A DNA stretch of 37,079 nucleotides, taken from a virus. Every line of letters begins with the position of its first letter. Positions within the stretch are counted from its first letter, which is position 1. The translations under genes were made by a program, and so were the position numbers. Below the pieces are notes generated by a model that was given only the letters and a program-made list of their open reading frames with translations, did not search any database and was not told the DNA's origin. Below, one piece after another: positions 28,607 to 36,622 of the stretch. Where the stretch lies: positions 1-37,079 of the IMG/VR virus record IMGVR_UViG_3300027909_000045; one strand, 5' to 3'.

Positions 28607-29215
28607 CTAGAAAGAGATGTTCGACAGGCCCTTTTGCAGGTCGTCGTCGCTGAGGTCGCGGGCGTTGAGCACGCGGGTCGTCTGCGGGCGTCCGCCACCA
28701 CCGGCCGTGCTCGCGTCGTTCGCGTTCTGCACAGCGTCAGAGCGGCGCTTGATCTCGTCCTCGACCATTTCCTTCCACATCGGCCCGCCGCGCATCCAGT
28801 TCTTGATGTCCTCGCGGGGGACCGGGCGGCCGGAGCGCATGGTCTCCGAGAACTTCTCCTCGATCTTGTCCTTGAACTTCACCATGTCCGGGTTCGTGGC
28901 GTAGAACGTCGCGGCGTCCATGGCAGCCTGCGCCTGGAGGCTGACGTGCTGGAGGGCCGGGGCCACGATGGGGGCGACGAGCTTCGTCACCGGGTCCTGC
29001 TCCTGGCCGTGCTGGCCACCGAAGCGGGGCTCCTCGTAGCGGGGCTCCTGCTGCTGCTGCGCCGGGCGCATGCCCTCGAAGCCCGCCTTGATGCTGTCCT
29101 GGATCGTCTGCTGGAGCGCGGCCGGGTCGAACGCGGGGGCCGCTGGAGCTGCGCTGCCGCCGCCCTGAGCCTCTCCGCCGCCCTGTGCGCCCTGTGCGCC
29201 TTCGCCTTCCGGCAT
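28607..29215 (-). CDS. Scaffolding-protein candidate
   Basis: 202 residues, ATG 29215 with GGAGG 6 nt upstream. A Gly/Gln/Pro-rich acidic N-terminus (about 1-70), a helical centre (VSLQAQAAMDAATFYATNPD, then MVKFKDKIEEKF) and a charged C-terminal tail (RDLSDDDLQKGLSNISF) match podovirus scaffolds, which are acidic, helical and end in a coat-binding hook. Position between portal and capsid is the usual one. It is the first gene after the candidate promoter at 29257-29286. Confidence 0.6.
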   Translation of the reverse strand: MPEGEGAQGAQGGGEAQGGGSAAPAAPAFDPAALQQTIQDSIKAGFEGMRPAQQQQEPRYEEPRFGGQHGQEQDPVTKLVAPIVAPALQHVSLQAQAAMDAATFYATNPDMVKFKDKIEEKFSETMRSGRPVPREDIKNWMRGGPMWKEMVEDEIKRRSDAVQNANDASTAGGGGRPQTTRVLNARDLSDDDLQKGLSNISF

Positions 29216-29256
29216 GAGGTCCTCCGTGGTGGGAATCGGTACTGCCTATAGGTCCA

Positions 29257-29286
29257 TCATACTACGGGTTTCCGTACCGTACCAAA
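29257..29286 (-). promoter_or_regulatory. Candidate promoter with operator in the spacer
   Basis: On the minus strand, TTGGTA (29286-29281) and TATGAT (29262-29257) are separated by 18 bp. TATGAT matches the -10 consensus at five of six bases. The spacer carries the 19-nt element that also occurs at 443-461, with a TACGG-4-CCGTA dyad. The start of transcription would lie near 29250, giving a 35-nt leader to the scaffold ATG. It would drive the scaffold, small protein and capsid genes. Confidence 0.5.
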
Positions 29287-29472
29287 CTACTCTTGAGCCA
29301 GGACCGCGAACTTCTGGGGGAGGTTCAGCAGCTCCTCCAGGAGTTGAGCCTTTCCGCGTAGTTCGGCGGCCTTCTCGCCCTCTGCGCGCCGGAGCTGCCG
29401 GTCTACCTGTCCCAGGCGCGTCTCGAACTCCGTCTTGAGGTCCTCCCAGGAGAAGCCCTTCGGAACGTCCAT
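29287..29472 (-). CDS. Small coiled-coil protein
   Basis: 61 residues, ATG 29472, with GGAGG at the end of the portal gene 6 nt upstream. Nearly the whole sequence (WEDLKTEFETRLGQVDRQLR to LLEELLNLPQKFAVL) is a charged helix with hydrophobic spacing for a coiled coil. Probably a head-assembly helper. Family unknown. It ends just before the candidate promoter. Confidence 0.55.
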   Translation of the reverse strand: MDVPKGFSWEDLKTEFETRLGQVDRQLRRAEGEKAAELRGKAQLLEELLNLPQKFAVLAQE

Positions 29473-31347
29473 CTATCCCTCCGTGGGGCTGGCCGCGAGG
29501 GCCCGCCCGATGATCGCAGCGGCATCACCTGGGCTCCCAGGGACGCTAGGCCCTCCAGGGCCCGGGGGCGGCCCGCCAGCCTCGTTGAGGGCCTGGGCCC
29601 GCATCAGAGCCAGCCGGTCGGGGGACATGGGGCGCACGATGTTCTCCAGGCCCCGCTCGCCCAGGCCGTCCCGCCAGGCCCGCTTGATGAGGTCCGGCCA
29701 GTTCAGCTCGAAGCCCTGGGCGTTCAGGCCCGGCTCCGCCTTGACCAGGAGCGTCAGAGCCCCCACGAGCTTCTGGGCGCGCATCTGCTGGTCCTGGGAC
29801 TGGAGGGTCCCGGTCCACCGGAAGCGCCAGGAGCCCGCCAGGTCCTCCACGGTCATGGTGGCGGGCGGGTAGTCGGCCGTGCCGGGCACCCGCATGATCT
29901 GCATTCGGGGGACGAACATGAGGGTGTTCCGGTAGTGGTCCCCCAGAGAGGGCGTCATGATCTCCTGCTCGATGATCTCGGCCAGGTCCTTGATGTCGCC
30001 CATGGCCAGGGAGATGAGGCCCGTGACGGCGAAGCCCGCTCGGGGCATGCCGCGCGTGGGCTGACCCTCGGAGTAGCCACCGCCACCGCCGAGGCTGTTG
30101 ATGAGCGCCAGGGTCTCCTGCTTGGCCCGCACGGCCGAGAGGCTCACGTCCGGGACGTTCAGGACCTTGGCGCCCTCCACGGACTGCATCTGCCACTTCT
30201 TCCGGGGCCCGAAGACGAGGGAGTCAGCACGGGCCACCTGGTTCACGTCCACCACGACCGGGGGCACGGAAGCGATGACCCGAGACTCCTCCCCCTGGTT
30301 CACCTGGTCGTTGTAGAGGACCTGGAGGGGCTCCAGGTCGTCCATGATGCCCGTGGTGTGGTGCTCCCCCGGGATCGGCCGTCCGAGAGCCATGCGGTAG
30401 GGCGGGATCGGGTAGCGGGCTCGCTGGAGGCGGGTGATCCTGGGCGCCTTGGGGACGTTCCAGACCAGCCACGCCTTGCACTGGGCCCCGTTCATGGGGA
30501 ACCAAATCTCCGTGAGGGCCACGAAGCCCTGTGGCGGCATGGACGCCTTCTGCTCGCCCTGGCCAGCGAAATCGGGCTGAATGCCCTGACTCACTGCGTC
30601 AGGCTCCGTGAGGCCCTGGTGGGCCAGGCGGGTCTTCCAGTGGTGCGGCCACTCGGGCTTCCCTAGCTCCGAACGGTCGATGGGGTCGCAGTGCCCTTTG
30701 GTAACGTGCTCCTCGTACTCACCCCAGGGCATCATTACGTCCTCGAACTGAATCTGGGCGTCGGTGACCGAGGTGACGGTCTCCGGCCATACGTAGAACT
30801 GGAAGGGGTCCACGACCCGCTGGACGGGCCAGACCTCCTGGATGCGGCCGATCCGCCCGGCGAAGCTCACGGGCACGTCGATGACCTGGACGGTGTTCTT
30901 CACGATGGCCCGGTCGTAGAGCTGAAGGCACCGAAAGAGCTGGGTGATGTTCCTGCGGGCCGGGATGCGGTCGGCGTCGGTGTGCAGGTAGGCCATGAAG
31001 ACCCGCACGGCCTGGGCCTGCCGTCCGGCCGCCAGGTCGAAGTCGTCCCCGGGGTACACCTCGAAGAAGTCGGGCGACGGCATGAGCATCTGGGTGCCCC
31101 GGATGACGTTGCGCTCGATGGCCCTGCGCGCCACAGGGATGTAGTGCTTGAAGTCGTCGGACTTGTACTGGGCCCGGCCCTGCTCCTTGGCCATCCACGC
31201 GGCGTGGTTGTTCAGCCAGGACAGCTCCCGGTCCTTGCGCCGGTTCCGAACCTGGGTGCAGAGGTCCCCCAGGCGCTCTGCGAGCTGCTCCCTCAAGGCG
31301 GGTGAGGAACCCGTCTCCTGCTTGTCCTGTCCTTCGGCCGTGGCCAT
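29473..31347 (-). CDS. Portal protein (podovirus type)
   Basis: 624 residues, ATG 31347 overlapping the terminase stop (TGATG). The start is helical and basic (RNRRKDRELSWLNNHAAW), RGTQMLMPSPDFFEVYPGDD and the central stem/wing region with MDDLEPLQVLYNDQVNQGEESR and ALGRPIPGEHHTTGIMDDL follow podovirus portals, which keep such a Gln/Asn/Glu-rich helix before the tunnel loop. Position directly after the terminase gene supports the call. Disordered Pro/Gly tail at the C-terminus. Confidence 0.7.
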   Translation of the reverse strand: MATAEGQDKQETGSSPALREQLAERLGDLCTQVRNRRKDRELSWLNNHAAWMAKEQGRAQYKSDDFKHYIPVARRAIERNVIRGTQMLMPSPDFFEVYPGDDFDLAAGRQAQAVRVFMAYLHTDADRIPARRNITQLFRCLQLYDRAIVKNTVQVIDVPVSFAGRIGRIQEVWPVQRVVDPFQFYVWPETVTSVTDAQIQFEDVMMPWGEYEEHVTKGHCDPIDRSELGKPEWPHHWKTRLAHQGLTEPDAVSQGIQPDFAGQGEQKASMPPQGFVALTEIWFPMNGAQCKAWLVWNVPKAPRITRLQRARYPIPPYRMALGRPIPGEHHTTGIMDDLEPLQVLYNDQVNQGEESRVIASVPPVVVDVNQVARADSLVFGPRKKWQMQSVEGAKVLNVPDVSLSAVRAKQETLALINSLGGGGGYSEGQPTRGMPRAGFAVTGLISLAMGDIKDLAEIIEQEIMTPSLGDHYRNTLMFVPRMQIMRVPGTADYPPATMTVEDLAGSWRFRWTGTLQSQDQQMRAQKLVGALTLLVKAEPGLNAQGFELNWPDLIKRAWRDGLGERGLENIVRPMSPDRLALMRAQALNEAGGPPPGPGGPSVPGSPGDAAAIIGRALAASPTEG

Positions 31348-32855
31348 CAGCGGATGCTCCCTTTCACGCGGGCGATCTCAGCGTCGATCTGCTCTGGGGT
31401 GGCGTGGCCGCCCATCCAGGCCCACCCGGGGGACGGCGCACCGTCGCGGCGGGGGGAGTTCTGGCGGGCCAGCTCGTCTAGTAGCCCGGGATCGAGCAGC
31501 TCCATCGAGATGTAGTTGAGGAACACGTACCTGACCGAATCCATGTAGTCGTCGTAGAACCCGTCCTTGACCGGCTTGTCCTGCGGCCGGTTCTTGGGCA
31601 GGTGGTAGCCGCCCGCGAAGCCCTCGATCACGTTCCGGCACTCGCGGTTGACACCCACCACCGGGAGCCCGCACTTGCAGGTGGGCAGCCGCAGGAGCTT
31701 CCGAATCTGCTCCAGGCCCGGGTCCAGGTTCGTGATCTTCCGGAACCGAAACTTCAGGTTCCACGGGGGCCGGGAGAGCCGGATGATGGCCCCGGGGCCC
31801 TTGTCGCTCACGGCGGCCCCTGCCGCGTCCCCGCAGTCGATGACCATGCTGGCGCTCACACCGGGGAACCGGAGCTTCGTCTCAGCCAGCACCAGGTCCC
31901 CGAGGGCCTCGGCCTCTGTCTGCTTGGCGTCCATTTCGTGGTGGATCATCCAGTGCAGCAGGCCGACCTTGCAGCGCCAGCACTGGTGCCAGGTCACGGC
32001 CGGGTGCCGGTAGCCGAAGTCCCAGCCCCGGATCAGGGGCGACGGGTGCAGCCCCGGGGCCCCCACATGCTTCTCGCGGCGGAAGGGCTCGTACACGGGC
32101 GGGCCCTCCGGGGTGAACCCGAAGTCCCCATCCACGACCCGCTTCACGTCCGCCTCTGGCAGGCCCATGAGGTCCGCCAGGTAGCCCGGGGGCAGGTGCG
32201 GGTTCGCCTTCGTGCTGCTCTTGATGAGCCGGAAGGAGGTCTCGACCTTCTTCCCGAACAGCTCCACCGAGGTCGTGCGGACGCCCGGCTCCTCCCCGAA
32301 CCACTTCACGATCCAGTGCTGCCGGTTCGGCGGGTTCGTGGTCAGCAGGCCCTTCAGGTACTTCCCAGCGTGGGGAAGCCGCAGGCGCCCCATGAGGCCA
32401 GTGAACGTATCCTCGGGCTCCTGCTGGGCCTCCTCCAGGTGGAACCAGCCGTACTCCGGGCCCAGCCAGCGCCCGATGTCCTTGGTCTCCCGGAACAGAA
32501 TCTCCGAGTCATTCGGCAGGATGATCCGGTGCGGGTAGCCGTCCCGGTTCTCTCGGCCCTTCCACTCGACCCCAGCCCGCTCCAAGCACTGGAGGTACAC
32601 GGGCAGCGGCGAGTCGTGCATCAGGGAGTAGCTGCGCCGTCCGACGAAGCCCCGGTTGCCCTTGATCGACAGGGACAGCAGGACCGCGAGCGCCACTGTG
32701 GGCAGCGTCTTGGCCGAGCCGTACCCGCCCACCGAGGCCACGAACTTCTCGGGGGCCTCGATGATCTCCGTCTGGTGCAGCAGCGGATGCTTGTGAGTGC
32801 CCCGCTTGGGGCAGCCGTCCGCCTGGCAGATCGGGAACAGGTCCAGGACCTTCAC
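31347..32855 (-). CDS. Terminase large subunit
   Basis: 502 residues. Walker A VGGYGSAKT (about 42-50), Walker B with catalytic Glu in WFHLEEAQ (about 137-144), motif III LLTTNPP, then nuclease motifs GWDFGYRHPAV, VIDCGDAAGA and YDDYMDSVRYVF with the metal-binding Asp residues. It also carries an N-terminal C-x4-C/His site (CQADGCPKRGTHKH) and a C-x-C insert (PTCKCGLPVVG), a zinc-like addition. It packages DNA through the portal encoded next. The small subunit is not obvious; the genes just upstream are small and unassigned. Confidence 0.85.
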   Translation of the reverse strand: MKVLDLFPICQADGCPKRGTHKHPLLHQTEIIEAPEKFVASVGGYGSAKTLPTVALAVLLSLSIKGNRGFVGRRSYSLMHDSPLPVYLQCLERAGVEWKGRENRDGYPHRIILPNDSEILFRETKDIGRWLGPEYGWFHLEEAQQEPEDTFTGLMGRLRLPHAGKYLKGLLTTNPPNRQHWIVKWFGEEPGVRTTSVELFGKKVETSFRLIKSSTKANPHLPPGYLADLMGLPEADVKRVVDGDFGFTPEGPPVYEPFRREKHVGAPGLHPSPLIRGWDFGYRHPAVTWHQCWRCKVGLLHWMIHHEMDAKQTEAEALGDLVLAETKLRFPGVSASMVIDCGDAAGAAVSDKGPGAIIRLSRPPWNLKFRFRKITNLDPGLEQIRKLLRLPTCKCGLPVVGVNRECRNVIEGFAGGYHLPKNRPQDKPVKDGFYDDYMDSVRYVFLNYISMELLDPGLLDELARQNSPRRDGAPSPGWAWMGGHATPEQIDAEIARVKGSIR

Positions 32856-33169
32856 GTCGTGGCCCAGTCAGTAGCCCAGTTATGAAAGGGCTTCGGCAAC
32901 CTCCGCCGTAGCGGAATGATCTCCTGAATCATCCCGGCCGGGATCGACGTGTGCTCCATCGTGCCGTACCCGTCCCCGCCGTCATCGTCCGTCAGCAGCT
33001 CACTGGCGAGCTTCACGTACTGCTTGCCGTCTTTCTCCCCGACCTCCACCACCCAGCCCACGGAGAGGCACGGCACCGGATCGGCTTCCTCTCGGTCCCG
33101 GTGGCCAGCGGCATCGAGCCAGCGAACGAGCACGAGGTCGCCGCCGTGCAGCTTCTTACCCTTGGCCAC
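32852..33169 (-). CDS. Small beta-rich hypothetical protein
   Basis: 105 residues from GTG 33169. LHGGDLVLVRWLDAAGH, SVGWVVEVGEKDGKQYVKLA and GMIQEIIPL are strand-turn-strand repeats of an SH3-like barrel. A Trp-rich end follows. Overlaps the terminase gene by 4 nt. Function unknown; not an obvious small terminase. Confidence 0.55.
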   Translation of the reverse strand: MAKGKKLHGGDLVLVRWLDAAGHRDREEADPVPCLSVGWVVEVGEKDGKQYVKLASELLTDDDGGDGYGTMEHTSIPAGMIQEIIPLRRRLPKPFHNWATDWATT

Positions 33170-33428
33170 TGGGCTTCTCCTTCGCGGTCTGCTTCAGGGT
33201 GAAGTCCTCGGGCAGCGGGACGCTGGTCTTCTTGGGCGGCTTGAGGCCGATGATCCAGTGCCAGTGCCGCAGCATGTCGCTGAAGCCTGGTTGGCCTGCC
33301 GCGATAGCCTGGCCGTTCTCCAGGATCGCCTTCCCGCCCGAGCTGATCTCGTTCAGGCAGCGCCGGGCCTCGTCCTGCTGGGCCTCCAGCCACTCGTCGT
33401 AGGCTTGGACTTCCGGGTCCTGGGCCAC
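33156..33428 (-). CDS. Hypothetical protein before terminase
   Basis: 90 residues from a GTG at 33428, chosen because the frame further upstream would read through the previous gene. The sequence begins AQDPEVQAYDEWLEAQQDEA, continues with helices (RRCLNEISSGGKAIL, SDMLRHWHWIIGL) and a basic end. Helical, charged and one gene away from terminase, so it could be a small-terminase or adaptor, but no HTH is visible. Confidence 0.5.
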   Translation of the reverse strand: MAQDPEVQAYDEWLEAQQDEARRCLNEISSGGKAILENGQAIAAGQPGFSDMLRHWHWIIGLKPPKKTSVPLPEDFTLKQTAKEKPSGQG

Positions 33429-33432
33429 CGCC

Positions 33433-33624
33433 CTAGTCCTTGTCGATGAACAGGGCGTTGTCGTCCTGGCAGTACCAGACATCGAAGGTGCCGCCACCGT
33501 GCTGCTGGGGGATGGCCACGGCGCCCACGCGCGTCATGCGGTGGCCTGCGCGGCGGTGCGAGTTGTGGAACACGTCGGTCGCCCCGGTGCTGGTGACGCT
33601 GGGGACGTTGATGACTTTGGGCAT
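33433..33624 (-). CDS. Small hypothetical protein
   Basis: 63 residues from ATG 33624, which overlaps the previous stop (TGATG). The longer open frame upstream is a shadow of other genes. MPKVINVPSVTSTGATDVFH, then basic RRAGHRMTRVG and FDVWYCQDDNALF. Probably a small beta protein. Unknown. Confidence 0.5.
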   Translation of the reverse strand: MPKVINVPSVTSTGATDVFHNSHRRAGHRMTRVGAVAIPQQHGGGTFDVWYCQDDNALFIDKD

Positions 33625-33731
33625 CAGTATTTGCCTCCCTTCGGGGGCTTCGGCTTCTGCTTCGGGGAAGGCTTCAGGACCGAGTGGTACAGGACCTTCC
33701 CGCACTTGGGGCACGTCAGGTAGGAGGGCAT
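33624..33731 (-). CDS. 35-residue zinc-knuckle miniprotein
   Basis: ATG 33731, one-base overlaps with both neighbours. MPSYLTCPKCGKVLYHSVL followed by a Lys/Pro tail. Only one CxxC plus His is present, so it may bind zinc as a dimer or with His. The basic tail suggests nucleic-acid contact. Confidence 0.45.
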   Translation of the reverse strand: MPSYLTCPKCGKVLYHSVLKPSPKQKPKPPKGGKY

Positions 33732-34015
33732 CAAGTCAGCGTGAAGCCGCCACTCTTGGTGCGGCCCACGCCTCCGGCATCGGACGCCACGAACTCTGTT
33801 GCCCAGAACCCCTTGGCGTCGCTCGCCTGGGTCTGGTGCTGGTAGGCAAAGGTCCCCGTGGCGAGGTTCGTCATGGTCACGGCGTTGAGGGCCACCGTAC
33901 CGTCCGGCTTGAACAGGGTCAGCTTGACGCCCTGCGTCGGGTTGAATAGCTGCGGCGGCTTCTGAAGGAAGTCGTAGACCTGGACCTGGATGTAGAGCTT
34001 CGTCCCCGCCCTCAT
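33731..34015 (-). CDS. Small beta-sandwich virion-like protein
   Basis: 94 residues: alternating strands such as KLYIQVQVYDFLQKP, VKLTLFKPDGTVA and TGTFAYQHQTQ, then ASDAKGFWATEFVASDAGG. This resembles Ig-like or bacterial-adhesin-type modules found in phage decoration proteins. Coupled by ATGA to the gene above and by TGATG to the zinc knuckle. Confidence 0.5.
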   Translation of the reverse strand: MRAGTKLYIQVQVYDFLQKPPQLFNPTQGVKLTLFKPDGTVALNAVTMTNLATGTFAYQHQTQASDAKGFWATEFVASDAGGVGRTKSGGFTLT

Positions 34016-34167
34016 GTGGCTGCCACTCCCCTGATGTCAACCTTCATCTGAATGATCTCCACGATGTACGGGCTCGCGATCACGGGCAGCGTTGGCGGGC
34101 CTTGTAGCTCTGGCGGGCCTGGCGGACTCGACGTGGACGTGATGACCGGAAAGACGACAACCGGCAT
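34012..34167 (-). CDS. 51-residue Pro-rich hypothetical protein
   Basis: ATG 34167 to TGA 34012-34014, both ends overlapping neighbours. MPVVVFPVITSTSSPPGPPE, then a short strand-forming end (SPYIVEIIQMKVDIRGVA). Too short for the usual ORF cut-offs but in tight register with its neighbours. Function unknown. Confidence 0.45.
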   Translation of the reverse strand: MPVVVFPVITSTSSPPGPPELQGPPTLPVIASPYIVEIIQMKVDIRGVAAT

Positions 34168-34344
34168 CTAGTCCACCAGCTTCCCGTTCAGCATGATGCG
34201 TTGCGAGTGGTTCACGGTGAGCGTGGGTGGCGTCGTGCTGCGATCAGTCTTGCGCCGTACAACCTCAACCGTGATGCCGTCCGGCGCCGTGATGACGATA
34301 GGCTCGACCGTGCCAGCCACGACCGGCAGCGTCGCCGCAGGCAT
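34168..34344 (-). CDS. 58-residue beta-rich hypothetical protein
   Basis: ATG 34344 overlaps the stop of the secreted protein gene; TAG is followed directly by the next start (TAGATG region). MPAATLPVVAGTVEPIVITA, EVVRRKTDRS and LTVNHSQRIMLNGKLVD look like a small beta hairpin set. Starts like the next small protein (MPxxxxPV), which hints at duplication. Function unknown. Confidence 0.45.
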   Translation of the reverse strand: MPAATLPVVAGTVEPIVITAPDGITVEVVRRKTDRSTTPPTLTVNHSQRIMLNGKLVD

Positions 34345-35099
34345 TACTGAATCAACCCACCGCCGCAGACGTGGAAGCCTGGGCTACAGCTCCCCACTGT
34401 GACTGGGGCCTTCACGTCGATGGCCAACCCACGAATCTGCTGGGACGACGAGAACGAATAGAACGGAGTCGTATCGGTCGTGTCGTCGCGCCACCACGTC
34501 GAGTAGTGCTGCCCGTCCGTGCCGTCGTTGGTGTCCGCCAGCGAGGTCCAGCCGCTCTCGACCGTCTGCGTCCCGGAGGCTGAGGCCTTCCACGTCACGT
34601 AGGGCCGGTTGCTCGCACTGGAGAAGCCGGACATATTCACGGTCAGCGAGCTGGCAACCTGCTCGGCGGGGTCACACTGCCCCGCCGCCGCGCTGCCGTT
34701 GGTGCCACCGGTATCGACACCGGTCCACTCAACGATCGACCAGCCACCGTTCGTCGCGCCCTCGCCGCCCGGCATCGTGATCGTCACGGCGCCAGTCTGG
34801 TTGCTGCTGACCATCGTGCGATAGACGAACAGGCGCCGACCCACCTGACAGTGCAGCACCCACGTCGCGCCCGTGCTCGTGACAGCCGGGTCCCCGGTGC
34901 AGCAGGCCGACAGGCCGATGCTCAGCAGCTCAAGCCGGTTCGCCGTCAGCGTGACGGAGGACGTGACGTAGGTTCCGCCAAGCCCGGTGTCGGTGGAGCT
35001 GGCGGCGGCGGAGCCCGAGACCAGCGCACCAGCAGGAGCCGCGTCTACGACCGGCGCAAGCGCCAGGACGAGGAGCAGCGCAAGGAGTACGTGCTTCAT
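34344..35099 (-). CDS. Secreted Cys-containing beta-rich protein
   Basis: ATG 35099 gives 251 residues; the open frame further upstream reads through the next gene. Residues 1-22 are a signal peptide by composition (MKH, then LLALLLVLALAPVVDA). The mature part is Ser/Thr/Gly-rich and beta-prone with cysteines as CC, LHC, GQC and a final SCSPGFHVCGGG, suiting disulfides outside the cytoplasm. A signal peptide on a late phage gene is unusual. It may be an exported enzyme, immunity factor or adhesin. No catalytic motif found. Confidence 0.6.
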   Translation of the reverse strand: MKHVLLALLLVLALAPVVDAAPAGALVSGSAAASSTDTGLGGTYVTSSVTLTANRLELLSIGLSACCTGDPAVTSTGATWVLHCQVGRRLFVYRTMVSSNQTGAVTITMPGGEGATNGGWSIVEWTGVDTGGTNGSAAAGQCDPAEQVASSLTVNMSGFSSASNRPYVTWKASASGTQTVESGWTSLADTNDGTDGQHYSTWWRDDTTDTTPFYSFSSSQQIRGLAIDVKAPVTVGSCSPGFHVCGGGLIQ

Positions 35100-36622
35100 G
35101 ACTTGCACCCCGCTGGGATGGTGCCGAGGAGGGTTTCGACATCGGCCGTCACGTTTGCAGTGCCCGAGCGCGTCGAGCGCCCTCCGGAGCAGCTCGTGCA
35201 GGGGCCGGTATACGTGCCAGCGATCGCGAGCGCGTCGATGATCCGCTGGTTCATCGGCCACGGCCAGAGCGGCGCCGCCGTGGTTCCACCCGTCCCGTCC
35301 TGGCGCACGCCGTCGATGTAGCGCCAGCAGAGGTTGGCGCCGCCCGCATCAGACCAAGGCGAGGCGACACTTCCCGCCGTAGACCCGGTAGAGTGCTGCG
35401 TCACCGCATAGGCCGAGGTATTGATGCTGTTACCGCCCTGCGTGACAGATGTGATCCGCGTAGCCACACCACCGGAAGGCGTCGGGCTACAGGGCCAATC
35501 TCCGAGCTGGAACACCGGGATACCCCCAGCACCAGCAAAACCGCTCGGCACGATGCCGTAGACATCTCGCAGCGTGACGTTGTTCTCGCGGCGAAGGTTC
35601 ACCAGCACGCTCGGGTTGGATTGCGAGGAGATTGAGTCGCTGCTTCGCAGATAGAACAGGCTGCCCAGAAGCCGAATCTGCTGGTTCTCACCGCAGTTGG
35701 CTTCTGAGCCCAACGGACCTACGGCTTGAAAAATCTCGGCGTTGTTCCGGACGACGTTCGGCGGGGAGCCGCCCGTGTACGTCGTCGGCATCGAGAGCGC
35801 GTACCACGTCCCGATGACGTTTTCCATGAGCGTCTGCGAGTTGGTCGCCACGCTGCCGTAGGCTGGCTGGAAGGCGTGTGTCGGCCCGTCGTCGTACATA
35901 TTGCCTTCGGTGCGTGCAAAGCAGCGGCGGCAGATGTTGCCGACGTTGCCGTTGAAGACGTGCCAGCTGCTGCGGCACATACCGAAGATCGCGATGTCTT
36001 CAAAGAGATTGAGCTGCCCGTGCGCGATCTCCACACACGAGGAGTTGGAGTTGCCCGTGTTGTCCCAGAAGATCGACCGCCGAACGATATTGCTGTCGGA
36101 GCCTGGAGGGGTGTTATCGTCGATGCAGTCACCGAAGACGGCGACCTGCGGCCCTCCGTGCTTGAAGTTCACTCCCTGAATGACGAAAAAAGAGTTCTGA
36201 CAGAACTTCAACGCGGGACGAGCGAATTGGCCGTCAATCAGTGCGCCACCGTCGTTCAGGGCTTTAACGGTGATCCGCGCCGAGCTTGTGCCCGTCATGC
36301 CCGCCGTAGGAGCAATCATGAAGTTGGCGCCCTGATAGGTCCCGTCCATGAGGCAAAGCGTCTTGCCTCGGACTTGCGACTGGCCGAGCGCCCAGAAGTC
36401 AACGGGCCGGAACGGTGAGCCCTGCGACAGCCCGCTATGCGCGGGGTCGCCATCAGGCGCCGGGGCAGCGAAGTAGTCACACGAGACCGGGGGCGCGAAG
36501 ACGGGCGGCGCAGGACGGATACCCGTACCTGGCCGGTGCCCGCGCATCGGGCGCGACAGCGGCGCCTCGACGGTGCCCAGAAGCAGTGCGAACAGGATGG
36601 CCAGACCGAGAAGTCGCTTCAT
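35096..36622 (-). CDS. Secreted right-handed beta-helix protein (spike/depolymerase-like)
   Basis: 508 residues with an N-terminal signal peptide (MKRLLGLAILFALLLGTVEA). The body is a right-handed parallel beta-helix by pattern: ITVKALNDGGALIDGQFARP, FFVIQGVNFKHGG, IVRRSIFWDNTGNSN and VVRNNAEIF show repeated strand-turn rungs with Asn ladders. There are about a dozen cysteines (for example SSC, NICRRC, GPCTSC), consistent with export. Tailspikes and polysaccharide lyases use this fold but normally lack a signal peptide. It overlaps its neighbours by 4 nt. Confidence 0.65.
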   Translation of the reverse strand: MKRLLGLAILFALLLGTVEAPLSRPMRGHRPGTGIRPAPPVFAPPVSCDYFAAPAPDGDPAHSGLSQGSPFRPVDFWALGQSQVRGKTLCLMDGTYQGANFMIAPTAGMTGTSSARITVKALNDGGALIDGQFARPALKFCQNSFFVIQGVNFKHGGPQVAVFGDCIDDNTPPGSDSNIVRRSIFWDNTGNSNSSCVEIAHGQLNLFEDIAIFGMCRSSWHVFNGNVGNICRRCFARTEGNMYDDGPTHAFQPAYGSVATNSQTLMENVIGTWYALSMPTTYTGGSPPNVVRNNAEIFQAVGPLGSEANCGENQQIRLLGSLFYLRSSDSISSQSNPSVLVNLRRENNVTLRDVYGIVPSGFAGAGGIPVFQLGDWPCSPTPSGGVATRITSVTQGGNSINTSAYAVTQHSTGSTAGSVASPWSDAGGANLCWRYIDGVRQDGTGGTTAAPLWPWPMNQRIIDALAIAGTYTGPCTSCSGGRSTRSGTANVTADVETLLGTIPAGCKS

